Shown piece by piece: positions 38,023 through 49,530 of a DNA stretch of 56,319 nucleotides. A model generated the notes under the pieces. It saw nothing but the letters and a program-made list of their open reading frames with translations, searched no databases and was not told the DNA's origin. This stretch comes from Succinivibrio sp. (lineage in GTDB: Bacteria > Pseudomonadota > Gammaproteobacteria > Enterobacterales > Succinivibrionaceae), in NCBI GenBank assembly GCA_024693025.1, contig JAILLS010000102.1:1-56319 (forward strand), written 5' to 3'. Each line of letters begins with the position of its first letter. Position 1 is the stretch's first letter. A program made the translations under genes and the position numbers.

Positions 38023-38044
38023 GCAGCGTTAAGCTGCTTTTTTT
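38023..38044 (+). terminator. Terminator of the tRNA-Asn transcript
   Basis: GCAGC / GCTGC stem with a five-base loop followed by seven T, starting 13 bases after the CCA end. Confidence 0.85.
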
Positions 38045-38198
38045 ATGTCCAAACGTCAGTCATCCGGCACAGCTCGATCAGGCCGGATCCGCACTTAGCT
38101 TCTGCGCCAAAGCCTTTCAGACTAGTATATTCAAGCTTAATTAGCCACCAGGATTTAATTGCCCGTAGTTCCTGCATTTCAGGCCGGTCTCACAGTCC

Positions 38199-38225
38199 TA
38201 AGCTGAGCTTTAGGAACTCAGCTTA
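38199..38225 (-). terminator. Nine-base hairpin downstream of the Lon-like gene
   Basis: TAAGCTGAG / CTCAGCTTA with a nine-base loop, eight bases past the stop. No T tail on the minus strand, so it may be a 3' stabilising stem or part of a factor-dependent terminator. Confidence 0.4.
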
Positions 38226-38233
38226 AACCCGGG

Positions 38234-39808
38234 TTATGCCCAGAACTGCCACCAGGGTCTGCGCTCAGCATGACTGCCTATGGCATCAAGTCTTGAGAGG
38301 ATCAGGCTGCAGACGCTCTGCTCATCCTCTTCACTGCCCCAGGGGGCTGAGAGCAGCAGTTTAACCGCACCCTTGACATGATTTACAGTGTAGATATGGA
38401 ACTTGCCCTGCTCAATAGCCTTGAGCACCGCCGGACGCAGCACCAGCTGACTGATGCAGGAATGGGGAATAATCACGCCCTGACTTCCCGTCAGTCCATG
38501 CAGACGACAGATCTTAAAGAAACCTTCAATCTTTTCATTCACGCCGCCCACAGGCTGCACATCGCCAAACTGATCAACTGCACCGGTCACCGCCAGATCC
38601 TGACGTACAGGCAGGCCTGAGAGCACCGAGATCACGGCACACAGCCCAGTTAGAGAAGCACTATCGCCATCAATTTCGCTGTAGGACTGTTCAAACACCA
38701 GACTTGCAGAAACCGGCAGGGGCTGCTCTGAACCAAATTCCTTGGTTAAAAAGCCATTGATGATCATCATGGCCTTGGCATGGATCTGTCCGGCAAGCTC
38801 AGCTTTACGTTCAATATCAATAACGTCGCCCTCGCCGCCTGCGCGCAGTGTTGCCGTGATACGCACCGGCTCTCCATATACAAAGCTGGTGCCGGCACTC
38901 TCTACTACTGACAGACCATTGATCTGACCGACCACCTCACCTTCAGTTGCGATCAGCAGCTGGCGATCGCGGTGATCTCTAAGCTCGGCTTCGGCAAGAT
39001 AGTTAACCCGAAAATCTTCTGCGCCTAAGGCCTTGAGCAGATCATGCTGAGCCACGCATTCACCCTTACTCAGAAGAGAGGCCTCCATAATCAGAGCCTT
39101 CAGCCTGACTTCAGGCAGATAGAGATAGCGCTTATCGCCGCTTAAACGACACAGATAGCCTAAGAGCAGACGCAGCGCCTGCCACTCAAAATGCTTGCTG
39201 CCCAGAGTGTCATGGTAGTAGGCAAGCAGCGAGCCTAGGAGAGCCTCTCCGCCCAGAGCAGGAAACTCCGAGATTAAATCAGCATGCAGGGCATTTTCAA
39301 GATAAGGCCACATCAGCAGCAGCTGCGCACAGTCCGTGGCATCTCCGCAGAGGATGAGCCGCAGTTCCCTGTTCTCACACAGACAGGCCTCGACCATGCC
39401 CAGACGCTTAGGATGATCGATTAAATGCACACAGGGCATGATCACAGTGCCCTGCCCTGTCAGCACCCCGTTTTCCTTGTCGCTGCCGAACATCTCAAAG
39501 CGGCTGGGTGCATAGGCAATGATCGGCATCTCCTTGCCAAGCTCACTGCAGAGCTCTGAGGCGTTTTTCAGCAGATCAAGACTGTTAGGTCCGCACAACA
39601 GCAGCAGATGACGCTCTTTACTGTGATAGAGAGCCTTTAAGGCGTTTTTGGCGCGCAGCTGCAGTGAGGCAAAGCTCCGCGCTTTACAGGCACGCGTATC
39701 TAAAGGAGCCTGTTTAATTAACAATTCCTGAAAACCTAAGTCCTCAAGCTCCAGCTCTACCACCTCATCTGCGGGGGCTACGCGGTTTTGTTGCATATCA
39801 TTCATCAT
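38234..39808 (-). CDS. Lon-family protease, YcbZ/LonB-like
   Basis: A 524-residue protein whose C-terminal ~200 residues form a Lon (S16) protease domain: the Ser nucleophile is in EIDGDSASLTGLCA and the Lys in VGGVNEKIEGFF, both intact. The N-terminal part resembles the AAA-related region of YcbZ, but its P-loop position reads CGPNSLDLLKN, not GxxGxGK, so ATP hydrolysis is doubtful. The C-terminus RPWWQFWA is strikingly aromatic. Its ATG overlaps the tamB stop (TAATG), so it is coupled to the tamA-tamB pair. The substrate is unknown. Confidence 0.87.
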   Translation of the reverse strand: MMNDMQQNRVAPADEVVELELEDLGFQELLIKQAPLDTRACKARSFASLQLRAKNALKALYHSKERHLLLLCGPNSLDLLKNASELCSELGKEMPIIAYAPSRFEMFGSDKENGVLTGQGTVIMPCVHLIDHPKRLGMVEACLCENRELRLILCGDATDCAQLLLMWPYLENALHADLISEFPALGGEALLGSLLAYYHDTLGSKHFEWQALRLLLGYLCRLSGDKRYLYLPEVRLKALIMEASLLSKGECVAQHDLLKALGAEDFRVNYLAEAELRDHRDRQLLIATEGEVVGQINGLSVVESAGTSFVYGEPVRITATLRAGGEGDVIDIERKAELAGQIHAKAMMIINGFLTKEFGSEQPLPVSASLVFEQSYSEIDGDSASLTGLCAVISVLSGLPVRQDLAVTGAVDQFGDVQPVGGVNEKIEGFFKICRLHGLTGSQGVIIPHSCISQLVLRPAVLKAIEQGKFHIYTVNHVKGAVKLLLSAPWGSEEDEQSVCSLILSRLDAIGSHAERRPWWQFWA

Positions 39809-42800
39809 TAAAAGGAAAAACTATAAATCAAATTCACGGCCTGGTTGAGAGAGGATACCACTTCCACATAGAATTTGCGCATCAGCTCATAGCGCAGGGA
39901 GAACTCTCCGACCGAATTATACAGGCCATAGCCATAAGCTACTCTGATGTCCTTGGTGATATAGCCCTGAATGCCGACCTTAGATTCATCACCCGTGCCG
40001 CTTGAACCTACTGTTACATTATGCATGCCAAAAGCTCCGGCCATCTGATTGACAACTCCCGTGGTGGCACCTAAACCTAAAGCCATCAGCAGTTCAGCGC
40101 TGGAATTGTCTGCATTACCGCTGCTCTTCTCAAGTCCATGTCCATACAGCATATAAGAGAGGATCTCATTGCGGGACATCACCGGTCTTGAGAACAACTC
40201 AATCTCCGGCTTGATGGCAGGACCCTTGACCTGTACGCCTGCCACGATATCCTCATCTAAGGTGGACGGATCGGCAATCACCTCGCAGTCAAGCTGCGGC
40301 TGGGTCGGATCGCCCTTGAAGATGGTACGTGCATGGTTGACGATAAAGTGATGGCCATATAAATCCGCCTCACCGTCCTCAAGCTCAATCACACCTTCTG
40401 CCTTGACATCCTTCTCTGAGACGGCCTTGCGCAGTTCAAGCCCGCCGGTTACCCGGGCACGCAGCCCCATGGCCCGCAGCTTGACGTCATCACCTAACTT
40501 GACCTTAAGCTCAATGTTCGAGTTCAGCGGAGCCTGCGGCTTCTGTCTGGCATTCTGAATCAGAGGCGCAGCGCCCATTTCATCCACTAGCACCTCATCC
40601 TTGGAGGTGACAATGCCGCCGGTCTCCACATCCTTGACCCGGATATCCGCCCTGGGGATTTCCACCTGACCTGTAATATCGAGCACCTCACCCAGCTTGA
40701 CCCTGCTGTCCACATTGGTATAGGCCACGCCATAGCCTAGCAGGAAGACCGGCAGCTCCGTGGACTGAATGTGCAGATTGCCGTTGGCCCCCTGCGACCA
40801 GTCCAGATCCCCATCGAGGTTCAGACTGCCTTCATTGAGCTTGATTATTCCGTTCAGCACGCCTCGCTGACCTAAGGCCTTCAGATTCAGATCAAAGTCT
40901 TCGATACGGCCGATATCATAGGATGGTTCAGCGGTACCCTTGATGGAAAGGGTACCGTTGATCAGAGGACTTGCCAGCACTCCGCCGAGGTTCCCGTCAA
41001 GATTAACCGCACCGCTCAGCTCATTAAAACCGCCGCCTAAGGCAGCAAACTGCTCCAGACGCAGATTATCCAGTCTGACCTTGCCTGACAGCTGCTGTGC
41101 CCCCATAGGATCCTTGAGCAGCGCGTTAACGTCAAGTCTGCCGAAATTGCGGATGAAATTGAGCTCAAGATCAGCTTTGGCCAGCTGATCAGTCAGATCT
41201 GCCTTGAATTTGATATCCTTATAGCCCAGGTTAATGCTCGGCAGCCTCAGCATCACATCCTCACCTGCAAGCTCAGTGCTCAGGTGCGGCTTACCCTGCT
41301 TGATATCCACCGCACAGTCAAAGCCCACGGTGCCCCGCAGTGATGAGCCCTTAGGCAGATAATCCTGCCAGGCCTTGAGATTGAGTTTTTCAAGCTTGAG
41401 CTTAGTCTGCAGATCCTCACCTGCAAAGGTGGTCTTGTCGACCTTGAGCGAACCTATCTGCTCTCCGCTCAGCTCAAAGGCAGACAGCGATCCCTGCTGA
41501 GAATCCAGGTTAAGTTCAATGTCGATAGGATCGGTAAGCATAATCGGCTTGGTGTACTGCGTGGTGAAGAAGAAATCGCGGACCATGCCGCTCCAGATAT
41601 TCTGGGTCTTGTCATACGATCCCTCTGCTCCTAAATAGGCTGAATTCTGTCCTAAAAAGTTGATGGCCAGACGATGCTTCTGCAGTGTACCGCTAATCTC
41701 AATGCCAAACTGCTTTAAAGCATCAATCTCCGGATCGAACATCAGAGTCTCGCTCATGATGACCAGATTACCCTTTTCCTCAGGTACTGAAACCGAGGAG
41801 TTGACCAACAGATCTTCAATATAAATATCCTGAACCTTTAAAAATTCTGACTGGGCAGTCATGGTCAGATTTGGCGCCTCCGCATCCCCCTTGAGCGTAA
41901 ACTGCCCCATGAACTGGCCAAAGCAGTCAGGCGAAAATTCCGAGAGATCCTTGAGCGCAAAGACCGCCTTGAGGTCTGACTGCGGCGAGAGCTGTCCCTG
42001 CAGATCCACATGATTGGAGCGATGGACGAAATTCAGATTCTTGATTTCAAGATAAGGTGCAAGATTGCCCTCAAGCTCCTCGGCTTTGACCCTGGCCTCG
42101 GCATGGTTGAGCATGAATTTTGCCTCGGTGTTGACAAGCCCAAGCTTCAGCGTGCCTTCAGCCTCAGGCACCATCTGCATGGCAAAATCGGTGCCCAGTG
42201 AAGCTGCGCCCTCAAGCAGCGGATGCAGACTCTTAAGGCTAGAGGACTGTCCGCGCAGCTTGCCCTGAACGCTGACTTCAGAGCCATAGTTAGCCACAAA
42301 ATCCTCAATGCCCACCTTAAACGGGAGTTTATTATAGCTGCCGCTTGCCTCAAGGGTTGGCAGGGTGGTACCTTCAAGCGTCACCAGTCCTGCAAGCTTA
42401 AGCCTGATCTGCTCAGCGCCATATCCGTTTACGGTTCCCTCAAGCCTGGTCTCAAGTCCATGCGCAAGGCTGCCTTGAGCCGTCAGACTGAAATCATCAA
42501 GCGCGGCCTGCTCGGTGATCCATTCAGGTTTTTTAGTATCGAGCTTCATCCACTCAGGCTGATAGTCAGTGAGCCCCGGGTCAAGACCTGCCTGCTCAGA
42601 GTCCTTAAGCTCCTCCTTCCAGTTCTGCTCGGAGGCGCTCACCACCTGCTCGGGAGCCACTTCCTCCACACTGGCCTGTTTGGACAGCGCTTCGATTTCC
42701 TCAGACAAAAGCGGATAGGCAAAATGTGCGGTCTTAAGCTCAAGCTCTGCCGGGAGCTGGGAGGAGAGACAGTTGAGGCGCACCGTAGTGCTCAGCACCT

Positions 42801-43977
42801 GAGGTTTTAACAGATCAAGCTTGAGGCTCAGATCGGTAAGATTGCCGCTCAGCTTGCCCTGTCCGGAGAGTCCATACAGCAGCCCCCCGAAATTAACCTT
42901 GGTATAGGCATTGCGCTGACCTTCACCCATGAGGTCAAAGTCAAAATACATAAAGTCGCGAAAATCTATTTTGCCCTTAAGAGAACCTTTGCCGAGGATA
43001 TGCTCCACGCTGATCTCAGGCACCAGCAGATGGGTATCGGTCCACATGGCATTAACCGTGGAATTAAAGATGCCCGTATCCACCATGGACATATAGTAGC
43101 GCCCATGCCTGACCTTAAGGTTTTTGATGGAAGCAACCAGTGGCAGCGGAATGTCTCCGATAGGCTCTAAGACACCGTCTCCGCCATCAAAGCTTAAAAC
43201 CTCACGCTCTGCATCCTTTGTCTCCCCGCTCTCGGCATTGTCAGACGTGGTTTGCGCGGTCTGAGGCTCAGTGCTCTTAGCACTTTCTGCGCTCTTAACC
43301 GCTGCAGAGTCTTCAGGATTGTCATAGAAAATCTCATCTTTAAGATGCACGGTCAGATGATCTAAACAGCCGCGATTGATCCCGGCATAATCACCCTGCA
43401 CCTCAAGATCCAGATCAAGATCCTCCACGAGGACATCGACCACCTGAAAGAGGAAGGCAAAATCCTTGCTCTTAAAATTATTCAGGACGATATGAACCGG
43501 GATATTCAGCCTGAAGGGAGTCTCATCCTCAGCCTCCGGCTCTTCCTCCTCTGCACTCTCCTCAAAGATATCAATGAGCAGGGCGACCTTAAGATTGGGA
43601 ATAGTGAGATGATCAATGACCAGAGCGCCTTTGGTCAGCACATCAAAGACATTGTATTTGATATCCAGACTGTCAGCGGTTACCGACACAATCTCCGGGA
43701 CTTCCACCTTGATAGGTCTGGTGGTTTTCATGCCATAGAGAATACTGCCGTCGACCAGCGGCACCTCAAGTCCCACCACTCCTTCAAGGAGAGAGGAGGC
43801 CTGCTTTAAGGCAAAAGCTGAACCTGAGGTGGTACCCAGCAGCCAGTAGAGCGTGCCTAACAGCAGCACCCCCATGACAAGGCCAAGCTTTGACAGCACA
43901 CACAGACAGTGTCTGAACCGGTGTTCCTTAACGGTCTTGACCTCAACTTCAGGTGCAGCAGTCTCTTCTTTTTTCAT
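39808..43977 (-). CDS. tamB: TamB, inner-membrane-anchored AsmA-like bridge protein
   Basis: Very large (1389-residue) periplasm-spanning protein of the AsmA/TamB lipid-transfer and autotransporter-assembly family. One membrane segment near residues 25-50 anchors it in the inner membrane; the long middle is beta-rich; the last ~330 residues are the TamB (DUF490) domain with PQLDCEVIADPSTLDEDIVAGVQVKGP and SRNEILSYMLYGHGLE, ending in VNLIYSFSF. The ATG is three bases past the tamA stop, with GGAG in the end of tamA. A Glu/Ala/Ser-rich insert near 220-270 breaks the repeat region. Confidence 0.94.
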   Translation of the reverse strand: MKKEETAAPEVEVKTVKEHRFRHCLCVLSKLGLVMGVLLLGTLYWLLGTTSGSAFALKQASSLLEGVVGLEVPLVDGSILYGMKTTRPIKVEVPEIVSVTADSLDIKYNVFDVLTKGALVIDHLTIPNLKVALLIDIFEESAEEEEPEAEDETPFRLNIPVHIVLNNFKSKDFAFLFQVVDVLVEDLDLDLEVQGDYAGINRGCLDHLTVHLKDEIFYDNPEDSAAVKSAESAKSTEPQTAQTTSDNAESGETKDAEREVLSFDGGDGVLEPIGDIPLPLVASIKNLKVRHGRYYMSMVDTGIFNSTVNAMWTDTHLLVPEISVEHILGKGSLKGKIDFRDFMYFDFDLMGEGQRNAYTKVNFGGLLYGLSGQGKLSGNLTDLSLKLDLLKPQVLSTTVRLNCLSSQLPAELELKTAHFAYPLLSEEIEALSKQASVEEVAPEQVVSASEQNWKEELKDSEQAGLDPGLTDYQPEWMKLDTKKPEWITEQAALDDFSLTAQGSLAHGLETRLEGTVNGYGAEQIRLKLAGLVTLEGTTLPTLEASGSYNKLPFKVGIEDFVANYGSEVSVQGKLRGQSSSLKSLHPLLEGAASLGTDFAMQMVPEAEGTLKLGLVNTEAKFMLNHAEARVKAEELEGNLAPYLEIKNLNFVHRSNHVDLQGQLSPQSDLKAVFALKDLSEFSPDCFGQFMGQFTLKGDAEAPNLTMTAQSEFLKVQDIYIEDLLVNSSVSVPEEKGNLVIMSETLMFDPEIDALKQFGIEISGTLQKHRLAINFLGQNSAYLGAEGSYDKTQNIWSGMVRDFFFTTQYTKPIMLTDPIDIELNLDSQQGSLSAFELSGEQIGSLKVDKTTFAGEDLQTKLKLEKLNLKAWQDYLPKGSSLRGTVGFDCAVDIKQGKPHLSTELAGEDVMLRLPSINLGYKDIKFKADLTDQLAKADLELNFIRNFGRLDVNALLKDPMGAQQLSGKVRLDNLRLEQFAALGGGFNELSGAVNLDGNLGGVLASPLINGTLSIKGTAEPSYDIGRIEDFDLNLKALGQRGVLNGIIKLNEGSLNLDGDLDWSQGANGNLHIQSTELPVFLLGYGVAYTNVDSRVKLGEVLDITGQVEIPRADIRVKDVETGGIVTSKDEVLVDEMGAAPLIQNARQKPQAPLNSNIELKVKLGDDVKLRAMGLRARVTGGLELRKAVSEKDVKAEGVIELEDGEADLYGHHFIVNHARTIFKGDPTQPQLDCEVIADPSTLDEDIVAGVQVKGPAIKPEIELFSRPVMSRNEILSYMLYGHGLEKSSGNADNSSAELLMALGLGATTGVVNQMAGAFGMHNVTVGSSGTGDESKVGIQGYITKDIRVAYGYGLYNSVGEFSLRYELMRKFYVEVVSSLNQAVNLIYSFSF

Positions 43978-43980
43978 GCG

Positions 43981-45771
43981 TTAAAACTCCGGACCGAAGG
44001 AGAAATGCAGACGGAAGCCTGAATCATGGTACAGACCATAGGCTAAATCCACTCTAACCGCGCCATATTTGGAAATATAACGATAACCAATGCCGGGGCT
44101 GCCAATCGGATCCTCTGTACCGTCATATTCATTGCAGACTATACCGCCATCGAAAAACACCGCCAGCCGGCTGTCCTGAATCCCGCACGGGAACTGATAT
44201 TCAGCAGTGCCGGTCGTCATATAGCGGGCACCAATCAGCCCGCCGTCATTGCGCGGCGCCTCACTTAAATATTTATAGCCGCGTACGGTCTGATCGCCGC
44301 CGGCAAAGAAACGCATGGAAGGCGGTACCTTGCGGGAATCAGAGCCAAAGGTCAGACCCTGCTGGAATCTGAAGAACAGCCGGGTATTGGCAGTAGGACT
44401 GAACAGCATCTTCCACACCAGATTCATGCGCAGAAAATTAAGATCGGTCACAAGTTTGCTGGCGCCCTTGACATCCAGCGACACCGAATAGCCATAATGA
44501 GGGTCAAAGCCGCCTGAGGTCTCACGGCGCGTTAAGGTTAAACCCGGCATGAGATTGTTGGCATAGCCCGTCTCATAGCCCTGCTTATAGTCCTCATATT
44601 CATAAGCCAGATAATAATCGCGCTGCCATTTGCCGGTCTTGTTGGCCACATAATGGAAGCTGACATGCGACTGATCTGAGGTCGTATCATTGAGCTTGGT
44701 GTGAGTCTGCGCCAGCTTGATATAGTAATAATCGGTATTCGGATTATCGCGCGGGATCTTATAGATCAGCTGAGCATTCTGCTTGACCATGGATAGTCTG
44801 GCATAGGAAGTCAGTGAATGCCCCCATTCGTTGAGCAGCGGCTTGTCCCAGGCCAGAAGCAGACGCGCACGTTCATCAGTCGAAAAGCCGATGCCGGTTC
44901 TGACCAGATTATGCGGCTGCCGTTCAAGCTCCACGCCTACCGGGACCTTATAGTCATGCCGCTCCTCCACCTTAGGTCTGACATCCACGGTCTTGTAATA
45001 TCCGGTTGCCACCATGGATGAGGAGAAGGAGTTGATCTCATCGGTGCTGAAAGGCTTGCCCTCCTGAAGATTATATAGAGAGCTTGCCGGCTTAAAGAGC
45101 TCCTGACTGCGCTCGCTGATTTTCAGCTCGCCATACTGATAGCGTTTGCCCGTATCAAACAGCAGTTCCACATCACAGACATTTTCCTCTTCATAGACCA
45201 GAAGACGATGGGTAATCAGTTTGGCGTCAAAAAAGCCCAGGGCCAGAGCATTGCTCTGCAGCTGTGCCTTGAGATCTTCATAGGCACCGTGATCTAGGAT
45301 TGCATAGGACTTCAGCTTGCTCTGAGCAATCAGCTTTAAAAAGGAGTGATAGAAAGCGCCTTCACCGGTGATGTCAATCTGACATTCACGGATAAATAAA
45401 GGCTTGCCCGGATCCACAATGACGATAATATCCTTAAAATCACCGCCTTCGCGCGGCACGTGGATCTCAAGCTGCGGATGATAATAGCCCAGCGCATGCA
45501 GTGCCTTGGTGGCCTGCTCACGGATTTCACGGACAAAGACCGAAGCACGCTTGCGCGAGATACTCGGCATGGCCGCAAAGGTACTTTCCAGATTTTCACG
45601 CAGCTCAGGCGCAAGGTCTCCGAACACCTTAATGCTCAGAGCATCCGTGACCCGCTGGGTGTTAAGCTTCTCCTCATCGCTTGAGCAGGCGATGAGCACT
45701 CCGCCTAAGAGCAGCTGCAGCACCACCAAAAGCAGGGTCTGGAAAAAGCTATTCTTTACGATCTTTGACAT
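43981..45771 (-). CDS. tamA: TamA, Omp85-family outer-membrane protein with lipobox
   Basis: Partner of TamB in the outer membrane: POTRA repeats (about 40-270) then a 16-strand Omp85 barrel (about 280-596). The barrel loop-6 motif appears as RFFAGGDQTVRGYKY, and the protein ends in LHFSFGPEF with the C-terminal aromatic needed for BAM insertion. 596 residues (E. coli 577). Oddity: the N-terminus LLLGGVLIACSSDEE has a proper lipobox (L-I-A-C), with Cys29 and Ser at +2, which directs lipidation and outer-membrane sorting. E. coli TamA has an ordinary signal peptide. Minus-strand order is pyrG-ispF-tamA-tamB. Confidence 0.93.
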   Translation of the reverse strand: MSKIVKNSFFQTLLLVVLQLLLGGVLIACSSDEEKLNTQRVTDALSIKVFGDLAPELRENLESTFAAMPSISRKRASVFVREIREQATKALHALGYYHPQLEIHVPREGGDFKDIIVIVDPGKPLFIRECQIDITGEGAFYHSFLKLIAQSKLKSYAILDHGAYEDLKAQLQSNALALGFFDAKLITHRLLVYEEENVCDVELLFDTGKRYQYGELKISERSQELFKPASSLYNLQEGKPFSTDEINSFSSSMVATGYYKTVDVRPKVEERHDYKVPVGVELERQPHNLVRTGIGFSTDERARLLLAWDKPLLNEWGHSLTSYARLSMVKQNAQLIYKIPRDNPNTDYYYIKLAQTHTKLNDTTSDQSHVSFHYVANKTGKWQRDYYLAYEYEDYKQGYETGYANNLMPGLTLTRRETSGGFDPHYGYSVSLDVKGASKLVTDLNFLRMNLVWKMLFSPTANTRLFFRFQQGLTFGSDSRKVPPSMRFFAGGDQTVRGYKYLSEAPRNDGGLIGARYMTTGTAEYQFPCGIQDSRLAVFFDGGIVCNEYDGTEDPIGSPGIGYRYISKYGAVRVDLAYGLYHDSGFRLHFSFGPEF

Positions 45772-45784
45772 GCAACCTCAAAGA

Positions 45785-48249
<2,465 letters not shown>

Positions 48250-48277
48250 TTGAAAATCTCGGGTTTTTCGCTACAAT
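48250..48277 (+). promoter_or_regulatory. Promoter for carAB
   Basis: TTGAAA, a 16-base spacer, TACAAT, each one mismatch from consensus. The start near 48284 leaves a leader of about 93 bases before the carA GTG. Confidence 0.6.
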
Positions 48278-48315
48278 AGGCAGGATTAAGTCTGTGACCT
48301 AAGTAGAAATTAAAT

Positions 48316-48340
48316 TTCTTGATTTCAAGAAGTTAACTTC
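48316..48340. promoter_or_regulatory. Overlapping palindromes in the carA leader
   Basis: TTCTTGATTTCAAGAA (48316-48331, arms of seven) shares its last GAA with the perfect palindrome GAAGTTAACTTC (48329-48340). The two could not fold as RNA hairpins at once. They do not match the ArgR box. They may be an operator or a pair of alternative RNA folds. Confidence 0.4.
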
Positions 48341-48376
48341 ATTAAGCACACTTTTACATATTACTGGGGGGTCTTT

Positions 48377-49522
48377 GTGGTCTCATCCGCAATTCTTGCC
48401 CTTGCAGACGGAACCGTCTTCAAAGGCAAATCTTTCGGAGCACCTAACGTCACCACTTGCGGTGAGGTTGTGTTCAATACTTCCATGACGGGCTATCAAG
48501 AAATCTTAACCGATCCGTCTTATTCTCATCAGCTCATCACCTTAACTTATCCACATATCGGCAATTACGGCACTAATGAAGAAGATTTTGAGTCCATCAA
48601 AATCTGGGCCATGGGTCTTATTGTGCGTGATCTGTCCCTGTGTGCTTCGAATTTCCGCAGCACCTCAAGCTTAAGCGATTTTCTAGCGCGCTTTGACAAG
48701 CCTGGCATCTACGGCATTGATACACGCAAGCTCACCTCGCTCATCCGCGAGAAAGGTGCCCAGAACGGCTGCCTCTCCACCGATCCCAAGCTGAGTGCAG
48801 AAGAAGCCATCGCCAAGGCTCGCGCCTTTTCAGGACTTAAGGGGCTGGATCTGGCCAAGGTGGTCACTACCGATAAGAGATATACCTGGACTGAAGGCTC
48901 CTGGGAGCTTGGTTCAGGCTATGTGCCTCAGGCGCGTACCGAATTTTCAGTGGTAGCCTATGATTTTGGCATCAAGCGCAATATTCTGCGTCTTTTGGCA
49001 GATCGGGGCTGCAAGATCACCGTTGTCCCGGCTCAGACTCCAGCATCAGAGGTTCTTGCCCTGCATCCGGACGGGATTTTCCTCTCCAACGGACCTGGCG
49101 ATCCGGAACCCTGCACCTATGCTCAGGAGGCGATAAAAACCTTCCTCGAGCACAAGATCCCGCTCTTTGGCATCTGCCTTGGACATCAGCTGTTAAGCCT
49201 CTCCTGCGGCGCCAGGACCATGAAGATGAAATTCGGTCATCATGGCGGCAACCATCCGGTGCGCGATCTCAGAGACGGCAGGGTGCTGATTACGGCCCAG
49301 AATCATGGCTTTGCCGTAGATGAGAAGACCCTGCCTCCCCACCTCAAGGCTACCCATCGCTCTCTGTTTGATGGCACCCTGCAGGGTGTAGAGCGCGACG
49401 ATGTACCGGCCTTCAGCTTCCAGGGTCACCCTGAAGCAAGTCCAGGACCGCATGATCCACAACCGCTCTTTGATCATTTCATATCCTTGATGCAGGCATA
49501 TCGGCAGCAGAGTAAAGCATAG
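48377..49522 (+). CDS. carA: Carbamoyl-phosphate synthase, small (glutaminase) subunit
   Basis: Supplies ammonia from glutamine to CarB for pyrimidine and arginine synthesis. N-terminal CarA domain with [21 protein letters not shown], then a class I glutaminase: Cys near residue 267 in [12 protein letters not shown], and [10 protein letters not shown] holds the His-Glu pair. 381 residues (E. coli 382). The GTG start 48377 has a run of six G a few bases upstream. It is eight bases before carB. Confidence 0.98.
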   Translation: MVSSAILALADGTVFKGKSFGAPNVTTCGEVVFNTSMTGYQEILTDPSYSHQLITLTYPHIGNYGTNEEDFESIKIWAMGLIVRDLSLCASNFRSTSSLSDFLARFDKPGIYGIDTRKLTSLIREKGAQNGCLSTDPKLSAEEAIAKARAFSGLKGLDLAKVVTTDKRYTWTEGSWELGSGYVPQARTEFSVVAYDFGIKRNILRLLADRGCKITVVPAQTPASEVLALHPDGIFLSNGPGDPEPCTYAQEAIKTFLEHKIPLFGICLGHQLLSLSCGARTMKMKFGHHGGNHPVRDLRDGRVLITAQNHGFAVDEKTLPPHLKATHRSLFDGTLQGVERDDVPAFSFQGHPEASPGPHDPQPLFDHFISLMQAYRQQSKA

Positions 49523-49530
49523 GAGTCCAC

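Noticed and set aside
37866..38144. Open frame of 92 codons across tRNA-Asn
   Set aside because: It overlaps the tRNA and its promoter, has no ribosome site and no recognisable protein features.
42500..43350. Long plus-strand open frames opposite tamB
   Set aside because: They are antisense shadows of the GC-biased codon pattern of tamB and lack start signals.
48541..48552. Perfect DnaA box (TTATCCACA)
   Set aside because: It lies inside carA, encoding a conserved LTYPHIG stretch, with no cluster of boxes or AT-rich unwinding element. Not an origin.
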